Shown here: one piece after another, positions 1-14,100 of the stretch | Position numbering within the stretch: the first letter of the stretch is position 1 | Layout of the letters: each line of letters opens with the position of its first letter | DNA from: Marthasterias glacialis | Lineage: Eukaryota; Echinodermata; Asteroidea; Forcipulatida; Asteriidae | Direction of reading: 5' to 3' | Length of the DNA: 64,000 bases | Assembly: GCA_911728455.2 (NCBI GenBank) | Contig: OU452229.1 | Location: 129,001-193,000 of the forward strand | Position numbers and translations under genes: made by a program | Notes under the pieces: model-generated | Told to the model about the DNA's origin: nothing | Seen by the model: only the letters and a program-made list of their open reading frames with translations | The model's database searches: none

Positions 1-1943
1 CTATACATTGCACATTGTATTCATGTGCATACATGTACAATGTACATGTACATGTGCAACAATGTTTGTCTCTTTTAGATTTTTGTTTTAGTGTTGAGAA
101 AGAATGTATTTTAAAATTGAACAGAGTATATCTTAAATCACAGTTTGTACTTGCTTCTCTCAGTGGGCATACACACGTCAGTTCTTGATTAAGAACCATT
201 ATTATTTTACAGTTGACTGTTTTTTTTTTTTTTGTAAATGTTTCCAATAAGAGTTCAGATTTCAGTTGTGTTCGGAATCGTTTCTTGGCATAAAGCGTGG
301 TTCATACACATTGTGTGCTTGTACTTCACGTGAATGCAAATGCAGTGAAGCAAATTGTTGTGATGCAAACAATCTGTATGCGCTGTTTTCCATCTGAGAC
401 ACAAGAAAATTCACTTGGCGTTTGTACATCGTGTAGTGTATGGACCAGGCTTAACTCTTATTCTGCCAAAATGACCTTCGATGTGTTTGAACATTTACTT
501 GATAGTACATAATGTAGATACGATATGCACATTATGGCAATCATGACATTGTACTACAATTTTCAGAGACTGGCCAATTGTTTGTACACCACAAACAGTA
601 CTTAAAAAGTTACTTCAAACAAAGACTAGAATAATGTTATCTACTGGTACATGATAAGGCTGCAGGGACCCTGACTTGTGCCTACATTCTTGCAATGTTA
701 AATGTCCACAGAGATCACAGAGATCACAGATTAGTAGTGGACACATGCACACAAGTAAACTACTGTACAATCCTTTTGATAGCGTTGCATGTTGTTTTGC
801 GTAGTGTACATGTATGCCCAAGCCTTCCTTGCTTCTTTTATATTCTTTGCACTGTCATCTTATGCCCGCTCATTAGTGCATTATTTTGATGTGTATCTAC
901 AATGTGTACAATGTATTAGACTAGGAATGTGGTGTTTGTCACCCACAGGGCCAGTGCTTTTCTGTTTCGAAAAAAATTGTATTATTTTGTTTTAAAAAAG
1001 AGTACAGTTGTACCATTTCTGGTTGAAAAATAGTTTGTTTCATGTTGAATAAACAAAAATTGACTAAACAACTCTGACTGGGTCATAAATCAAAACTACA
1101 TGTACGTTCAGGGTAATATACTGCCAGTTCTGATAACTAGTCAGCCAGTGGTGCCTGGAAATCAGTGCTTGTAACAGACAGTTGTCAATGAAAACTACCT
1201 ACACATTATTTATTTGGCTTGTGTTCTGAATCTTCAACTTTCAATCTGCCAGTGCCAGGAAGAGTAAATCAGTGTTTTGTCTTCTTTGATGTGATTGTTT
1301 GAGCTCTTGACTTAAGAGTCATAAACCCTTTTTTCCCAATTGAAGGGGAAAGCACATTCCAACGATTCCATGTGATGACTGTTAATTGTGTAAAAACAGT
1401 GGCCCTCCTTATTGAAAGCAAAAGCTTTTTATTTTTCCGTTGTTGGTGAATTTTGTATCAGTAGTACCCAAATTGCTGATATGTATTGTTTGTTTGAAAA
1501 AAGAAAGAAATGATAATTGAAGCTAGATCATGCAATGTCCAAAGTCAAAATGGGAACCACCTTGTGAAAATTGATTACAGATACATGTACAGGGGTGGAA
1601 TGTTATAAAGCTGCAAAGATTGTGACCTTTTGTCTTGTTTGCATTGATACATGTACACTGTACTGAACATGGCAGTGTTGAAATTAGTAAAAAATAAACG
1701 TTTCAATGAATTCACTCAAAAAGGAAGAACAACAAATCCCTGTTTTACAGTATGTTCATGTAAACTGTAGTTGATTGGTTTAAGCACTGAGCTGTCATTT
1801 AGTAGCTCATTTAGTTGCTTTTATAAAAATAATGATGAGCACAATTCACTTACTACAAACTACAAGTGACTGTGAGCAAAACCAATTCTGACAGTGTTAT
1901 TTTGATATTCTAAACATTTAACTGTCTCTCCCTATCCCTTAAG
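1..1943 (+). other. BAZ2 upstream intron or non-coding flank
   Basis: No exon can be supported here. The stretch is T-rich, has stops in all frames and holds many copies of the palindrome TACATGTA, for example around 30-55, 1100, 1584 and 1648. An AATAAA-like hexamer near 1048 could end another transcript. Because the exon at 1944 starts inside a codon, earlier BAZ2 exons must lie further left, so I read this as intron. Confidence 0.5.
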
Positions 1944-2102
1944 GTGGCAGTCCATGGTGGCAGCAATCCCATGGCTTGGGGGCGCTAGGCCACGATTATT
2001 ACGCCCACAACCTTGGCTTATCTTCAACCTTCGGTCATGGCACCAGTGCTGATAAAGAAGCTAGTGTTGCTGGTTTTGATTCGCTATTCAAAAGCCAGAA
2101 AA
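1944..2102 (+). CDS. BAZ2: BAZ2 exon a (N-terminal low-complexity region)
   Basis: Acceptor TTAAG at 1939-1943 and donor GTAAG at 2103. The first two bases finish a codon from an exon outside the window, and one base is carried to the next exon. It encodes a Gly/Ser/His/Trp-containing segment beginning near GSPWWQQSHG, with no named domain. It joins in frame to the AT-hook exon. Confidence 0.7.
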
Positions 2103-5100
2103 GTAAGACTTTGCTTGTGCGCATTCTTGGTGAACAACACAGATTTTTTGTTGTGCATATAATTCTTTTTTCCACAGGCACGTTTATCCTTCCTTCACGT
2201 ACAGTTGTAATGCGGTATTTTGTTCCAGTTGGACTTTTTACTAAATTATTTAAGAAAATATTTTTGATTTCGACACAAAAGAGAAAATTTGCTCGACAGG
2301 AATTTTACCATTTCACAGTAAAACTTTTGCCAAAACTGAGATGTCGTGTTCAGATATTTTGAAAACTAAATTGGGCCTGTTTGTAAATAACACACAAGCT
2401 TCAGGTGTACCTACTGGAGTTACATACCATCAACTGTATTATTATGTGTGTATTATTGGCTGATGTAATTATTATTATTTCCTTCACTTTGTTATGTAAC
2501 ACTACACAGCAATAAAGCTTTTATACAGGTCTGCATTTGATGTACAACATGTATTATTACGAGAGCAATAGGGCCTACAATTTACATGAACATTTATTAC
2601 ATGTTGGTGCGTTCTCCATGGCAACATCTTTGTTAGAGAATTTAGCTTTTCAAGGTTGCATTGGAGAACACTGGTACTCTGAGACCCTAACTCGTTATAT
2701 TCACAAACACATTTTGGCAATTTATGGTTTGTGTTGAATAATGCCTGGTAAGCTACATTTAGTGGCCGTATTGCATGTGCAGTGCTGGTTTCTGTGACAT
2801 TCTTTGGGTCAACACCATGCAGTAGCAAAGATACTTCACAGAGGCAAAGGAGGCAATTGCCTCCATTGCCCCCTGGTCATTGCCTTGGTGCCCTTGAAAT
2901 GTTCCAATAGAAATTTACAATTTCCTCATAGAGGTGCCCTTTACCATGGAGAAAATGCCTTGGTGCCCTTGCCCTTTCAAGATTGAAGCAATCAGGCCTG
3001 ATGCCTCAGTGGATCCTTTGAGAGAAATGTTTAATTTTAAAAGCAAAATTGTTGAATCTTTGATGTGCTGTTTTGATCATTGAGTCAGAAGCAGATCTTT
3101 AAAATACCTTTTGCACAGCAGGTGTGTTTTAAAGTGCATCAAATATTATTACTTGTTTTGCACTGATGGTTGATGTGTCAACCTCTTATGATTATCCAAC
3201 ATACATGTAATGCAGAGACCTTATAATGAACTTAATGTCTCTTTTTGAACAGCTGAATCTCCTGTTTCAGGCAGCGGGGCTGTACGACGGGGCACTGGAC
3301 GTCGAGGTCGGCCTCGTAAGACCGACAGACCCAACCCACTGAGGGTACCTTTGATGACACGGCCACCAACTATCATGCCAATGCCCAGTCATCAACCCAC
3401 CCCTCTAGTTATGCCGAAAGAGTCTGTGTCTGTCATCAGAGAGGTTCCTGTGAGTACATTGACATATGTACTGTACATACTATTGAATCTTGATCATCTA
3501 TTGATTTTTTTGTTTATTGACTAGTTGATTTATAAATTGCAAAATATTTTGTATTACATCTACATGTAGTTATTGTAGACATGTAAATTAAATGTTGACA
3601 GATTTAATGTTACTTTTTGGGGTGAATAAAGAAAATTTGACTGGAACAAGATTTGATCAAGAATTTGATAAATTGATGTCAAGTGTGTGGACTGTTCTGC
3701 TGTATACACTGTTTGGACTCATAATTAACCATACGTTGTAACTATCAATCTGACTTGTGAAATGCCAAATTCAGTGATGACTTAATCTTAAGACATATGT
3801 AGCTTCAAATAATTTTTTAAAAAAGTTTCCAAAGGACAACTTCTAAAGAAGCATTTTGTATAATTTTTCCACTCTCCTTGTCCTAGAAGTCAAACGCTAA
3901 GGTTTCCTCACCAAGTCCCTCGCTATCCTCTCCCAAGAAGCATCCACCCAATTCTCCCTCACCGAAGGCAAGCATACCATCGGACGCCACATCCCTCTCT
4001 GCCCTCTCTCCTAAGAAGAAGAAGAGTGCATCGGCAGTGTCATCGTTAGTCAAGGGTCCAAGGAAGCAGGGTACCAGTGACAGCAGTGATAATGGTCTGA
4101 GCTCAGAGGACTCCGATAGCAACATGTCAGAGGTCAGTAGTGAGGATTCAGAGAGCGATTCTGAGGCAGAAAGCGATGAGGAGATTAAGCAGGTGAGTCA
4201 AGAATCATTTTTGTTTGATTCTCTCTTTAACCCTAGCCACCCCCAATTAAAACCCATCTGCATAAATGTGTTTGTTTCTCAGGGAAGCTGTATCGTTGTA
4301 ATTATATTTTCTGTGTTGATAAATGTAGGCAAAGAAAGAATTAGAAGCCAGACAAAAGCTTCTCCTCCAGCAACAACGAAACCTACGAGAGAAACAACAG
4401 TCATCGATGAACAGAAAACACAAGGTAGACTCCCACGACCGCCAGCCCTCCAACGAGCGTAGCAGCGAGAAGAAGCACCATCGCCATGGAGACTACCATC
4501 ATCACCACCATCACCACCATCGGAAAGGCAACCAGGAGGTTACTGAGCCACTGATTACTACTAATGATCTCAACATCACTACTTGCACCATTCCTACTCT
4601 AAACCCTTCTCTCACCCCGTCCGATGACAATGATCATTACACTACTAACCTAATAGAGGAAGCGTATGAGGTGAAGGGAGCAGTTCCAAATGTCCTTTTT
4701 GGCTGTTTGCTTTGTGTCAGTGGTAGCTAGTGCAAGAATTGGATGATTAGTATCCTTAACTTGAGATTGGCCATGTAAATTGTGGTGATAGTCTTTGCCT
4801 CAACTGAACTAAAACGACCAACAACAATTAGCAAAATATATTCCAGCAAGTTGTAAATAATTTTTTTCTGATAAAGAAATCAATCTACATTGTCAAGTGT
4901 TATCCACAACCAAAACATTTTTTGTGGAATAAAAAGAAAGTAATCGTTTAAAATTTGGAAGTGGCATCAACATCTCACCTAATATTTCAACAACACTAGA
5001 TTTCCAGACCCAGCCTGTTATTTTTCTCTCGAATTTAGATTGTGTAAAAAACACCGTCTGTAGAAAAGCCACCCACATACTCTTGATCTATTTTTTTGAA

Positions 5101-8100
5101 CGTGTTTAATGTACAATCACCAGTTTATCTTTTTACATGGTCTTTTTTGTATCATTCTTGTTCTTTGTCATTGCTTTTGGTAGCTGTAGTCTTGTACAAA
5201 GTTGAACTGTGGAGTTTTTTTTATTTTATTTCTTTTATGTTTGTTTGTGTGTGAGGGCAGAAACAAATATTTCAGGGCTTTTTGATCAAAACATCAGAGT
5301 TGTTACACCTCAAGCTCTTTGTTGTCTACTACCTTGCATCTCGTGATCATTTTGACTTTAGGGAGAACCTCGCCTCAAAGGCAACTGACAAGTGAAGATC
5401 GTTCCTCTTTCTAGCAAAGTATATGGCGTATTAGGTTACAGCATGAGTAACATTTCACTGACAAGATTGTTTCAGTGAAATTGAGGTCTCGCTGTAATCA
5501 TTATGATTGCTCTTGGGAGAAAGCTAATGCTAACCCTCTTTTCACCTCTCACTAAATAAAACATCCCTAATCACTCCCTCTTTATCTTCATCTGAAAAAA
5601 ATCACTTAACTAATTATTCATATTATTTCCTGATCATGGTTCTTCTTACACGTTCCTCTATTGTGGCCTTTAAGGCATGATACATCATTGGTACTGGTCA
5701 AACATATTGAAAGATCACTTTCACTATAAACTTGATGCAGAGAGCAATTGTCCTGGGAAATATCACCTGAAATATTGATGTGTGTGAGAAAGTTGTTTCC
5801 AGATACTCCTTTTCTCATGTTGGTTTACCACATTCAAAATCAGCATGTATTAACGTGCACAAAATCCCAGACTAACTGTCTCCAATGTATGCAGTGTGTT
5901 ATACAGACAGGGGCTATTTTATGGCAACCTGGCTTCCAGATCAACAGTAAATAAGGTGATGGTGTGTTTATGGATCGCTACAGCATAAAAGTGAATTTGC
6001 TTTTTTCCCCAAACCAATGATGTATCATCCCTTTTGCATGCAGTTGTTTTCACCCTAATACAGAAACCTTTAATGTTTTGTTACCTTTTCCCATGAAACT
6101 GGGACAAAGCTGGCAGATTAGGTTTAATTTAAACAGCCCTTTCCTTTGTTTCTTTATAAAAGCACCTGTAAAGAACTGGAAGTAACCAGTGTTAATGATT
6201 TACAGTGTAACTGGATATCAATAATCCTTCAGAAAGTCATAATTTCCAATATTCTGGTGACTGGACTTTCATTTTGTGGATATTTTTGGATATTTTTTTT
6301 CAATAAAACGTCCTTACCTTAATGTACTTTTATAAGACTTCAGTGTTGAAAGTTTTCATTCACGTCATTGTCTCATTAAATTTAAGCCTGTTACCATATA
6401 GCTACAAGCAAATGAGCGTGACCCTATTTAATGAAAATATAGCCGTACTCAGATGGTTTGTGTGTGCAAAGACAAGAGGTATAACGTTTCTGACTTATTT
6501 TTTTGTCTTTAATGTTGTGTCTTCCAAAATACCCAGGGAAAGAAGAAAGATGCAGCTCCAACCGAGAAAGAACTCCATGATCAGATGCTGAGAGAGCAGG
6601 AACAAAAGAGACGTGCCGAGCAGCTGACTCTCCAGTTCGAGCAACAGATCAAGGAGCAGCAACATCACCTCCGGATGCAAAAGAAGGCCCAGGCTGAGCG
6701 TGAGAAGCAACTCCTGAACGAGAAAGCCCGTCTTGAGAAAGTCCAGATAGAGAAGAGGAAACCTGAGACTGCTGCCATGGCCGCCAAGGGGAAAGGGAAG
6801 CGGGGGAGAAAGCCTGGTGTCGGCAAAGAGGCCAAGTTGGAGGAGATGGTGGAGAAGACGCGAGGGAAGGGCAAGGGAGAGAAGAGGAGGAAACTGATGA
6901 TGCAGCCTGTCAATCAGGAACAGCAGGTGGGGGTTAGGTTCCTTTAACCCGTACCCTCCTAAATCCTTCTAGTATATCCTCTTTGACAAAATGAAGAATT
7001 TAGGACAGAGGGCTGTGGGCCCAAATAACAACTGCTTATTACTGGGTTAAAGTCCAAACGGTTTGGTGTGGAGTGATATAGGAGAGGAGGATATTGGAGG
7101 ATTGAGGTCACCAGTAGGCAAAAAGACCTAGGGAGTAAGGGTTAACTCTAACACCAATACAAGCATTTTACTGTCATCTTGAGGTATCAAAACGAAGGTC
7201 CTGTTGTTCCCTGCCAACAAGATTCAACAAGTTTTTAACTTGTATGGGATCTTCTTGCAGTTAAAATGATTAGAATGAATAATAAAAACTTGGGTTGGCA
7301 CCAAAACCCAAGGTGGTTCATGTATTGGATGGAGTTGGGTGCTTTGTAATGATGGGTTGACAACCCCCACATGTACACCCACTCTCTCAAAAGATTAGTC
7401 TGTTGTAAATGGTGTTGCCCCAAATCGTACTGCCACCATGTACACGATGTATAACTTGTGTAAATCTTATACTTTGTTGTCAATACTAAGAATTATACCG
7501 TTGTTGTTTTGATTATTGTGAGAACATGCCATTTTACAGCTACTGGTTTACCGTGCATACATGTATGTCACATTTCACTTGCGTAGCAAATCCATTTTAT
7601 AAAATATTTTCGCTTATTGGGATTTCCAGCCAATCTTGACCTCCAGTACTGTTGGATGATACACACTGGCTTTATTGTACAAAAAAAAAAGTACTTCATG
7701 TGAACAACAGTACACTGTATTTTTTTCTCCCTAAATTCGGCTTTTGATTGTTATCTTAAAGGTAAACGGCACAAAAGAGATTGAGCAGAAGGCACTGAGC
7801 GAGTCGGCATCCCCTAGTGTTGAGATTTCCCCGGCTCCATCAGCTTCCTCCAAGTCCAACACCAGTACGCCGAACCTCACCACGGTCAAAGAGGTGGAGA
7901 CGGAGGAAGGGGAGGGGAGTGAGAAAGATGGATACAAACTGGCAAGGGGACGTAGTGACAGTGATGGGGATATTACAGGAGGTTCAGATGACTGTCAGGA
8001 TGGTAGGCTCATTGGGCATTTTTTAAAAATTGTTTTTGAACAATATTTTTGACAAACTGTGTTTCAGACTTTTTTCTCAGACTTAAATTTGCCTTAAAAT

Positions 8101-11100
8101 TGTTCTTTTGTTCAGTGACAAATAAAATAAAAAAGTAGATATTTACTTTAAATGTTGAATGGCTCCTGATTGACACCATGGAACAAAGATATTGATAAAA
8201 TAGGGAGACCACCAACATTAGGGCTGGATAGCTCAGTTAGTAGTGCACTGGTACATTAATCCGGGGATCGCTGGTTCAAATCCCGCACCAGTCAATATTT
8301 TTCTTTGTTCACCCCAAAATTAGGAAAAATTCATGCATATAAAACATCTGCCTATTGTTCCCTTGCACATGGCTACTGTCTAGCACGTTCGCCATCTATT
8401 TGAGTGAAATTACATAATTGTGAATGCTTTGTCACCTAAAATGCATACGACACTGTTTAACAAACGGGCATGACATTGATAACAAATTGGCTCAACCAAG
8501 ATTATTGTGATGATGACGTCAGGTAAATTGGGTCAATTCTTCAACATTACCAGAGTAGCCAACACCCACAGTGGCAGACAAGGTTGTGGATTCCAGACGT
8601 GTGATATTTTTGATGGTTATTTGCAATTGGTATTATTTTTCCAGTGTCTTCAGATTCTGCCTCGGATTTAGAAAGCGATGATGACGATGACGATGATGAT
8701 GAAGATGATGACCAGGACCAGAACGAGCTGGATAACTCGGAGGACACCGACACTAGCGCCATGGCCAGGGACTCTGAGGGCAGCCCTATGCCGATGAATG
8801 TCCTGCTCAAACGAAAGGCTGACAACCAGAGCTCAATGTACCCTGGTTACCTCCGTAAGTCCTGAACCTTTCTGTAGACTTGTAGACCAAATCATCGATC
8901 AGTTCTTTCCTGCTGTGGGCCTTTCATCATGGTGCTGTTACTTTTTCCCATAGACCTTATGCACATGACGCTGTTTGAGTAGGGCGCCCTGGCTTAGAGG
9001 TCAAAAGAAGGTAGCCAATGCATTGCAAAGATGTGCATTTCCCATTGTGTCATCATCGTTTTATGTCTAAAATGGTGATGTGATGATGCAATACATAAGG
9101 TCCAATGAAATTAATGTAAACCAAACTGAGCCTAGAAGGGTATAATAGACTGTCCCTTTTTTTGAATTGTCAGTAAGAATGAGACTTATTGAATTTGAAG
9201 TCAGGGAATGTGACATGATGGCAAAAGTTAGATTGTGGCATGGTTAAGGTTTGTTATAGCAGTGAAGTTGCAGTAATCATGAGACCAATTTGCAAGATGT
9301 GAGTCAGGGTACATGGGGTATGGGCAAAATGAAGTTGTGAAGGGTTTATCTTCTTGCTTTTATTGATTTCTGTTTGTGAAGGGTCTGGAGGCCCTTGCAT
9401 AAGGTGCTGTATGAACAGTTTTGTTATTATTATTATTATTATCTTTATTTTTACCAAATACACACTAAACATTTTCTTTTTCAGCCTTAAATTTTCTGAC
9501 AATAAATGCAAGTTATTATATTTTGTCATAATATAGCGGTTCAGCGAAAGCGTCTCCGAGTCACTGATGAAAAAGCCGTCCGTCGACCTCTATCTCGTGG
9601 GTGGCGTCGCCAGGTCATTATTCGCCAGCTTGGCCCTGGTGACCGGGTCAAAGGTGACGTACTGTACTATGGCCCCTGTGGGAAGAAACTGCGGACCTAT
9701 CCGGAGGTCATGCGGTATATCCAGCGCCGGGGTATATCCGATGTCAGCCGTGAACATTTCAGTTTCAGTGCTAAGATTCGCATTGGGGAGTTTCTGAATC
9801 CCAAACCAGACGGGGAGAATGTTGGGGTGAGTATCTGGGCCCAACACAGATGACCATTGTTATGAATATTAAGGCTTTGGTCAGAAGAAGGGTATGATCC
9901 ATGGTCTACTGAGCCTACCTGATTCCCTATATGGTTGGCAGTTAATGAACAAGTTTTGCTTTCTCTGTCTCACTCTGCAGGGTATCATCTTTGAGAGACT
10001 TACTGAGAGTGAGCTCCAGCATCGCATCAATATCCTGATGGGGCGTAAGCCACGCCCAGGTCGGCCCCTCAAGAATCCAGAGAGGAAGAGGATAGCCCAA
10101 GAGTTGGCCCGCCGTGCCGCTGAGGTCAAACATCGTAAGAAGATGGAACATCAAGGTTAGAACAGCTCTGTGTAGTTGAAATAAAGGAAGGTGGCAACCT
10201 CAAAATTAATGATTTCAAATTCTAACTTATTAATATCATTACTTGATAAAATATTTGAAGAAAGTGTTTGGCATCTTCCTGTACTTTTTTAATCTAATAA
10301 TTTTCTATATAAATAATATTATTTGGGAATGCCAATAAAAGTCTTTTGCCACAATTCCACTGCTGACGTCACACAAATTATGTAATATGGCTCAATGCCA
10401 ATGTCGTAAAGTGTTAATTTGTTCAACAATGAAAGTCCTCTAAAATGCCCAGGAGTGGTTCTTGAACATATTACATTATTGGTGACGTCAGTTGCAGAAT
10501 CAACCAAGTGGCTGATTTTGTTGTGGGCATTCCGGAAGACTATTTGTAAAGGAAAAAATAAATCTAGTAAAAAATGAACAGGAAGGCGTGAAATTCTCTC
10601 TTTAACCCTTACCTCACCATAGGGGACTTTTGTTGACAACTCATAACCCCTGTACTTTACCATCGGCGACTTTTGATGCCCAAGTTTACACACAAAAAGC
10701 ACTCAAGTTTGAGCTTAAAGGCTGTTTGTTATAAAGCTGTTGTCTATGTTCACCCTCCATACCCAAGCATACTATGGCTGGAGAGAGAAAGATCTGATCT
10801 TTCCTATAATGGTAAAATAAAATAAGGTTGTTATTATGCAATTCCTTCAAATTGGAGCGAAGTGTTTACAGATACTGAGGAAACAAAGACCAAGAACTTG
10901 GACATTTATAGGTCGATCTCAATGATTTGTAGATCATATGAAAGAGAATTCAATAAGTAAGACATTTTTTATTACTTATTTTGCTATGAAACAATATCTT
11001 CAAGGTAATAATAGAGTTTGGACACCATTGGTTCTTTAACAATTCAGTAATGAAAGGGTTGAACAGGGATGCGACATTTCAGACTTTCGTCTGAATTCAA

Positions 11101-14100
11101 TGTTTTTTACGTCTGCCTGTCCAAGAAAGTAGCTGTTCTTTTTTTCAGTTATATAGAAAACAAGCTCTCTGATCTACTTCTATTGTGCTGAAAATACTGT
11201 TCCCAAAAGCTCCTTGAAATCTTTATCTGCAGGGGTTACTAAAAGGTGGAAATACCAGCATTTCAAACACATCTCCCAACATTTGGATCCTAGTTTCAGA
11301 CTTGTTTTTGTCAGTAATGAGTCTCATCTCTGTTTTAACCACAATCCATTAACTTTGAGTACCCCACACATCCTTTTCACACGGGTTTAATATGACACTT
11401 TACATTTCGATGTGCGTTGTTAAACAAGTTCCTGTGTAAGATATCCATCTTAAATTTCTTCAATTTCTTATAAAAAGCTGCAACAGGGACTTTTGACATA
11501 ATGAAATGAAACACGATTCTTCAAGGATTTCCTGTTTGAACTACATGTACATGAATGTTAACAGATTTTACTTCGGAGTTTAGTTCTGTGAAATGTTGTC
11601 AATGTTTAGATACATTGATTCATGAAGTACTTTCGTTTGGAAGGATTTTTCTGAAAGGGAAAGTACAGCATATGTTTGTAAGGAAAATACATTATGAAAC
11701 CAACCTGTGAAAAATTTGAATTTTTGTTTTCAAAAGGAGAAAGCAAAATCTAAGGTCAAAGTTCGGGGACCTGTTTTCATGCAATGCAAAAGAAAATGAT
11801 ATTACAAATTATCTTTGAACCTTGCTGTTTGTTTGTGTTTTTTTGCCTTGGTGAGGAACACATTTGTGAAAAAATATTCTGAACGTTGTGTTCTGTGTTT
11901 TTTTTTCTGTCCGCTGATCCCAAAGCAGATATGGTGCGGAGAATCCAGGAAGCTAAGATGCGAAGGAAGTTGGAGAGGCAACAGCAGGCTCACCATGCCA
12001 GGGAGGCCAGGAGACAACAAGGTACGCCATCTCTTGTGAAATGTCATGACCAAGATGCAAGATTTTAAAAATTTGAAATAGGGCGATCAGACTTGCTGTA
12101 AATGAAAAAAAAAACCTAAAAAACAAAACAAACAAAAACAAACAAAAACAGATAGGCATCCAAATCATTCTGTTTTTCATGAAGGAGTTACAAAAGTTTA
12201 ATAACTGGACTTGGCTTTTACATATGTTATCAAAGACCTAAAGTCTTCTCAGAATTAAAACGTTCTGTCATAAGAAATGCTTCTGAATGATGAAATTGGT
12301 GCTTTTTTGGTAAAATTACACACAAATGTAAGCCAGTTTTGGAGCTGGAAGTAGCTGAACTTTGGGCATGCAGCAGATACTCATGCGTGTGATTCAATGG
12401 CTTACCAACAGGTTAGGCATGCAGTAAAATAATTAAGTAATAAACTATAACAAAAGTTTGTGTTGATTTTCCCACAGCTTTCCATGCTGCAGAGGAGAAG
12501 CGTCGTGCCAAAGAGCATCGTCTCTACCTCAAGCAGCAGCAAAAACACAACAGGATGGAACAGCTGCGTATGGAACGTGAGATGAGAGCCCATCAGATGG
12601 TAGAGGTAACCAGTTTGTCCTCATATCCCCTCACCCACCCCCTCCTTCATCCTCTACACTCCTTCCTCTTCAATTGTTCCCACTCTGTCCATCAGTGATA
12701 GATCAGTCTTTACAAAGTCATCTTGACAATTATCTTGTAGACCCCTTGCAAATAACTTTCACCTATGTGTCGTTTTGTAGTCCAAATTTGGGCCATTCAC
12801 AATACAGTGAGCGCAAAAGTGTTTGCCCCATGAGAGGCCATTTTTTGCTACAGTGTTATTATTATTATTATTTTTATTAATATTATTGGTTTATTAAAAA
12901 TGTGAACATAGCGGCCAAAAAGCTGAAGTTCAGATGCATACATTGGATTCAAACATTAAGAAAATTGAAAAATTCACAAAAATACAGAAGGAAACATTAA
13001 AATTGGAATACAAAAAAGGAGTACAACGTAAGAAGAACTGCACTTAACTTGACAGAAAGCAAAGCGAATCAGTGTCAGTGTTATATCATTGGGGAAAGTA
13101 AATTCCTTCACGATGTACATATGTACAAGTTCATACAGATTCTGCATTTTAAAACAATTCACGAAAAAGTCTGTTGTTTTAAGTGTTCTCTTTGGCAGTG
13201 TGTTGGTAATGGTGATAATGAACTGCACATGTAGTTATATGAGAGGCTGCTTTTTCTCAGTACAAAGTTTGTTCTTCCGTGTGCATTGTAAAATCTTTGT
13301 ACATCGACTGTCTTCATTAAAAACAACTTCTGTGTGGCAAACCCTTTTTGGCAAACTGTATTGTGAATCTCTTGTGTTGCCAGTTGGAATCACTTCATGC
13401 ACACTTGAGTATCTCGACACCAAGGTCCTGGCAAGGGGCGGAGGGTCTTATAAATTATTGCCCATTTTAATTAAGGCTTTAAGAGGTTACGCACACACAC
13501 ACACACACAAACAAACAACAAGAGATGAAGCACAGTTTTGTATTTGTATTTCAAATTGGCTATGGAGAATAATAATGCTTTGACTGAGGTCAATCCTAGT
13601 CACACTCTTTATTTCACTTTCCATTTAACCTATTAGCAAGCTCTTGTTTATAAAAGCTTCCTGCCTTGTGTGTAGAGGAAATTGTCTCATATTTGAAAAA
13701 AAAAAAAAAAAATAAACAAAAACATATGAGATGTAGCCTTTTTCTATAAATAGTCCCTAACCTCTTGTACAGTCGCTACTAAATCTACTGTTCTCTTGTG
13801 TATTTTGTCCCAACTTGTATCCTTTTGAAATTTGAAGGTTGTTCTATTTACACTGTTTTAGTTTCTCCCAACTTCTCCTCCTATTTGAAACTTTTGTAAT
13901 AACTGATTTATTTCCCATGTCTGTTTTCGAATCTGCCTTCTTATTTTTTCCTAAAAATTTGTTGGTCTAGAATCCATATTCTCTATGTGTTTGTCACTTG
14001 TTTTTTTTCTCCTCTTTCTGAATCGAGCGGACATCCTTTTTTATCACAAGAATAGAGAAAGAAACATCCTCTCCCAAACATTTGTCATGAAAACAGATGA

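Noticed and set aside
8219-8292. A tRNA gene
   Set aside because: A and B boxes are present but the anticodon stem is mispaired and the same unit recurs twice with identical flanks, so it is a SINE head.
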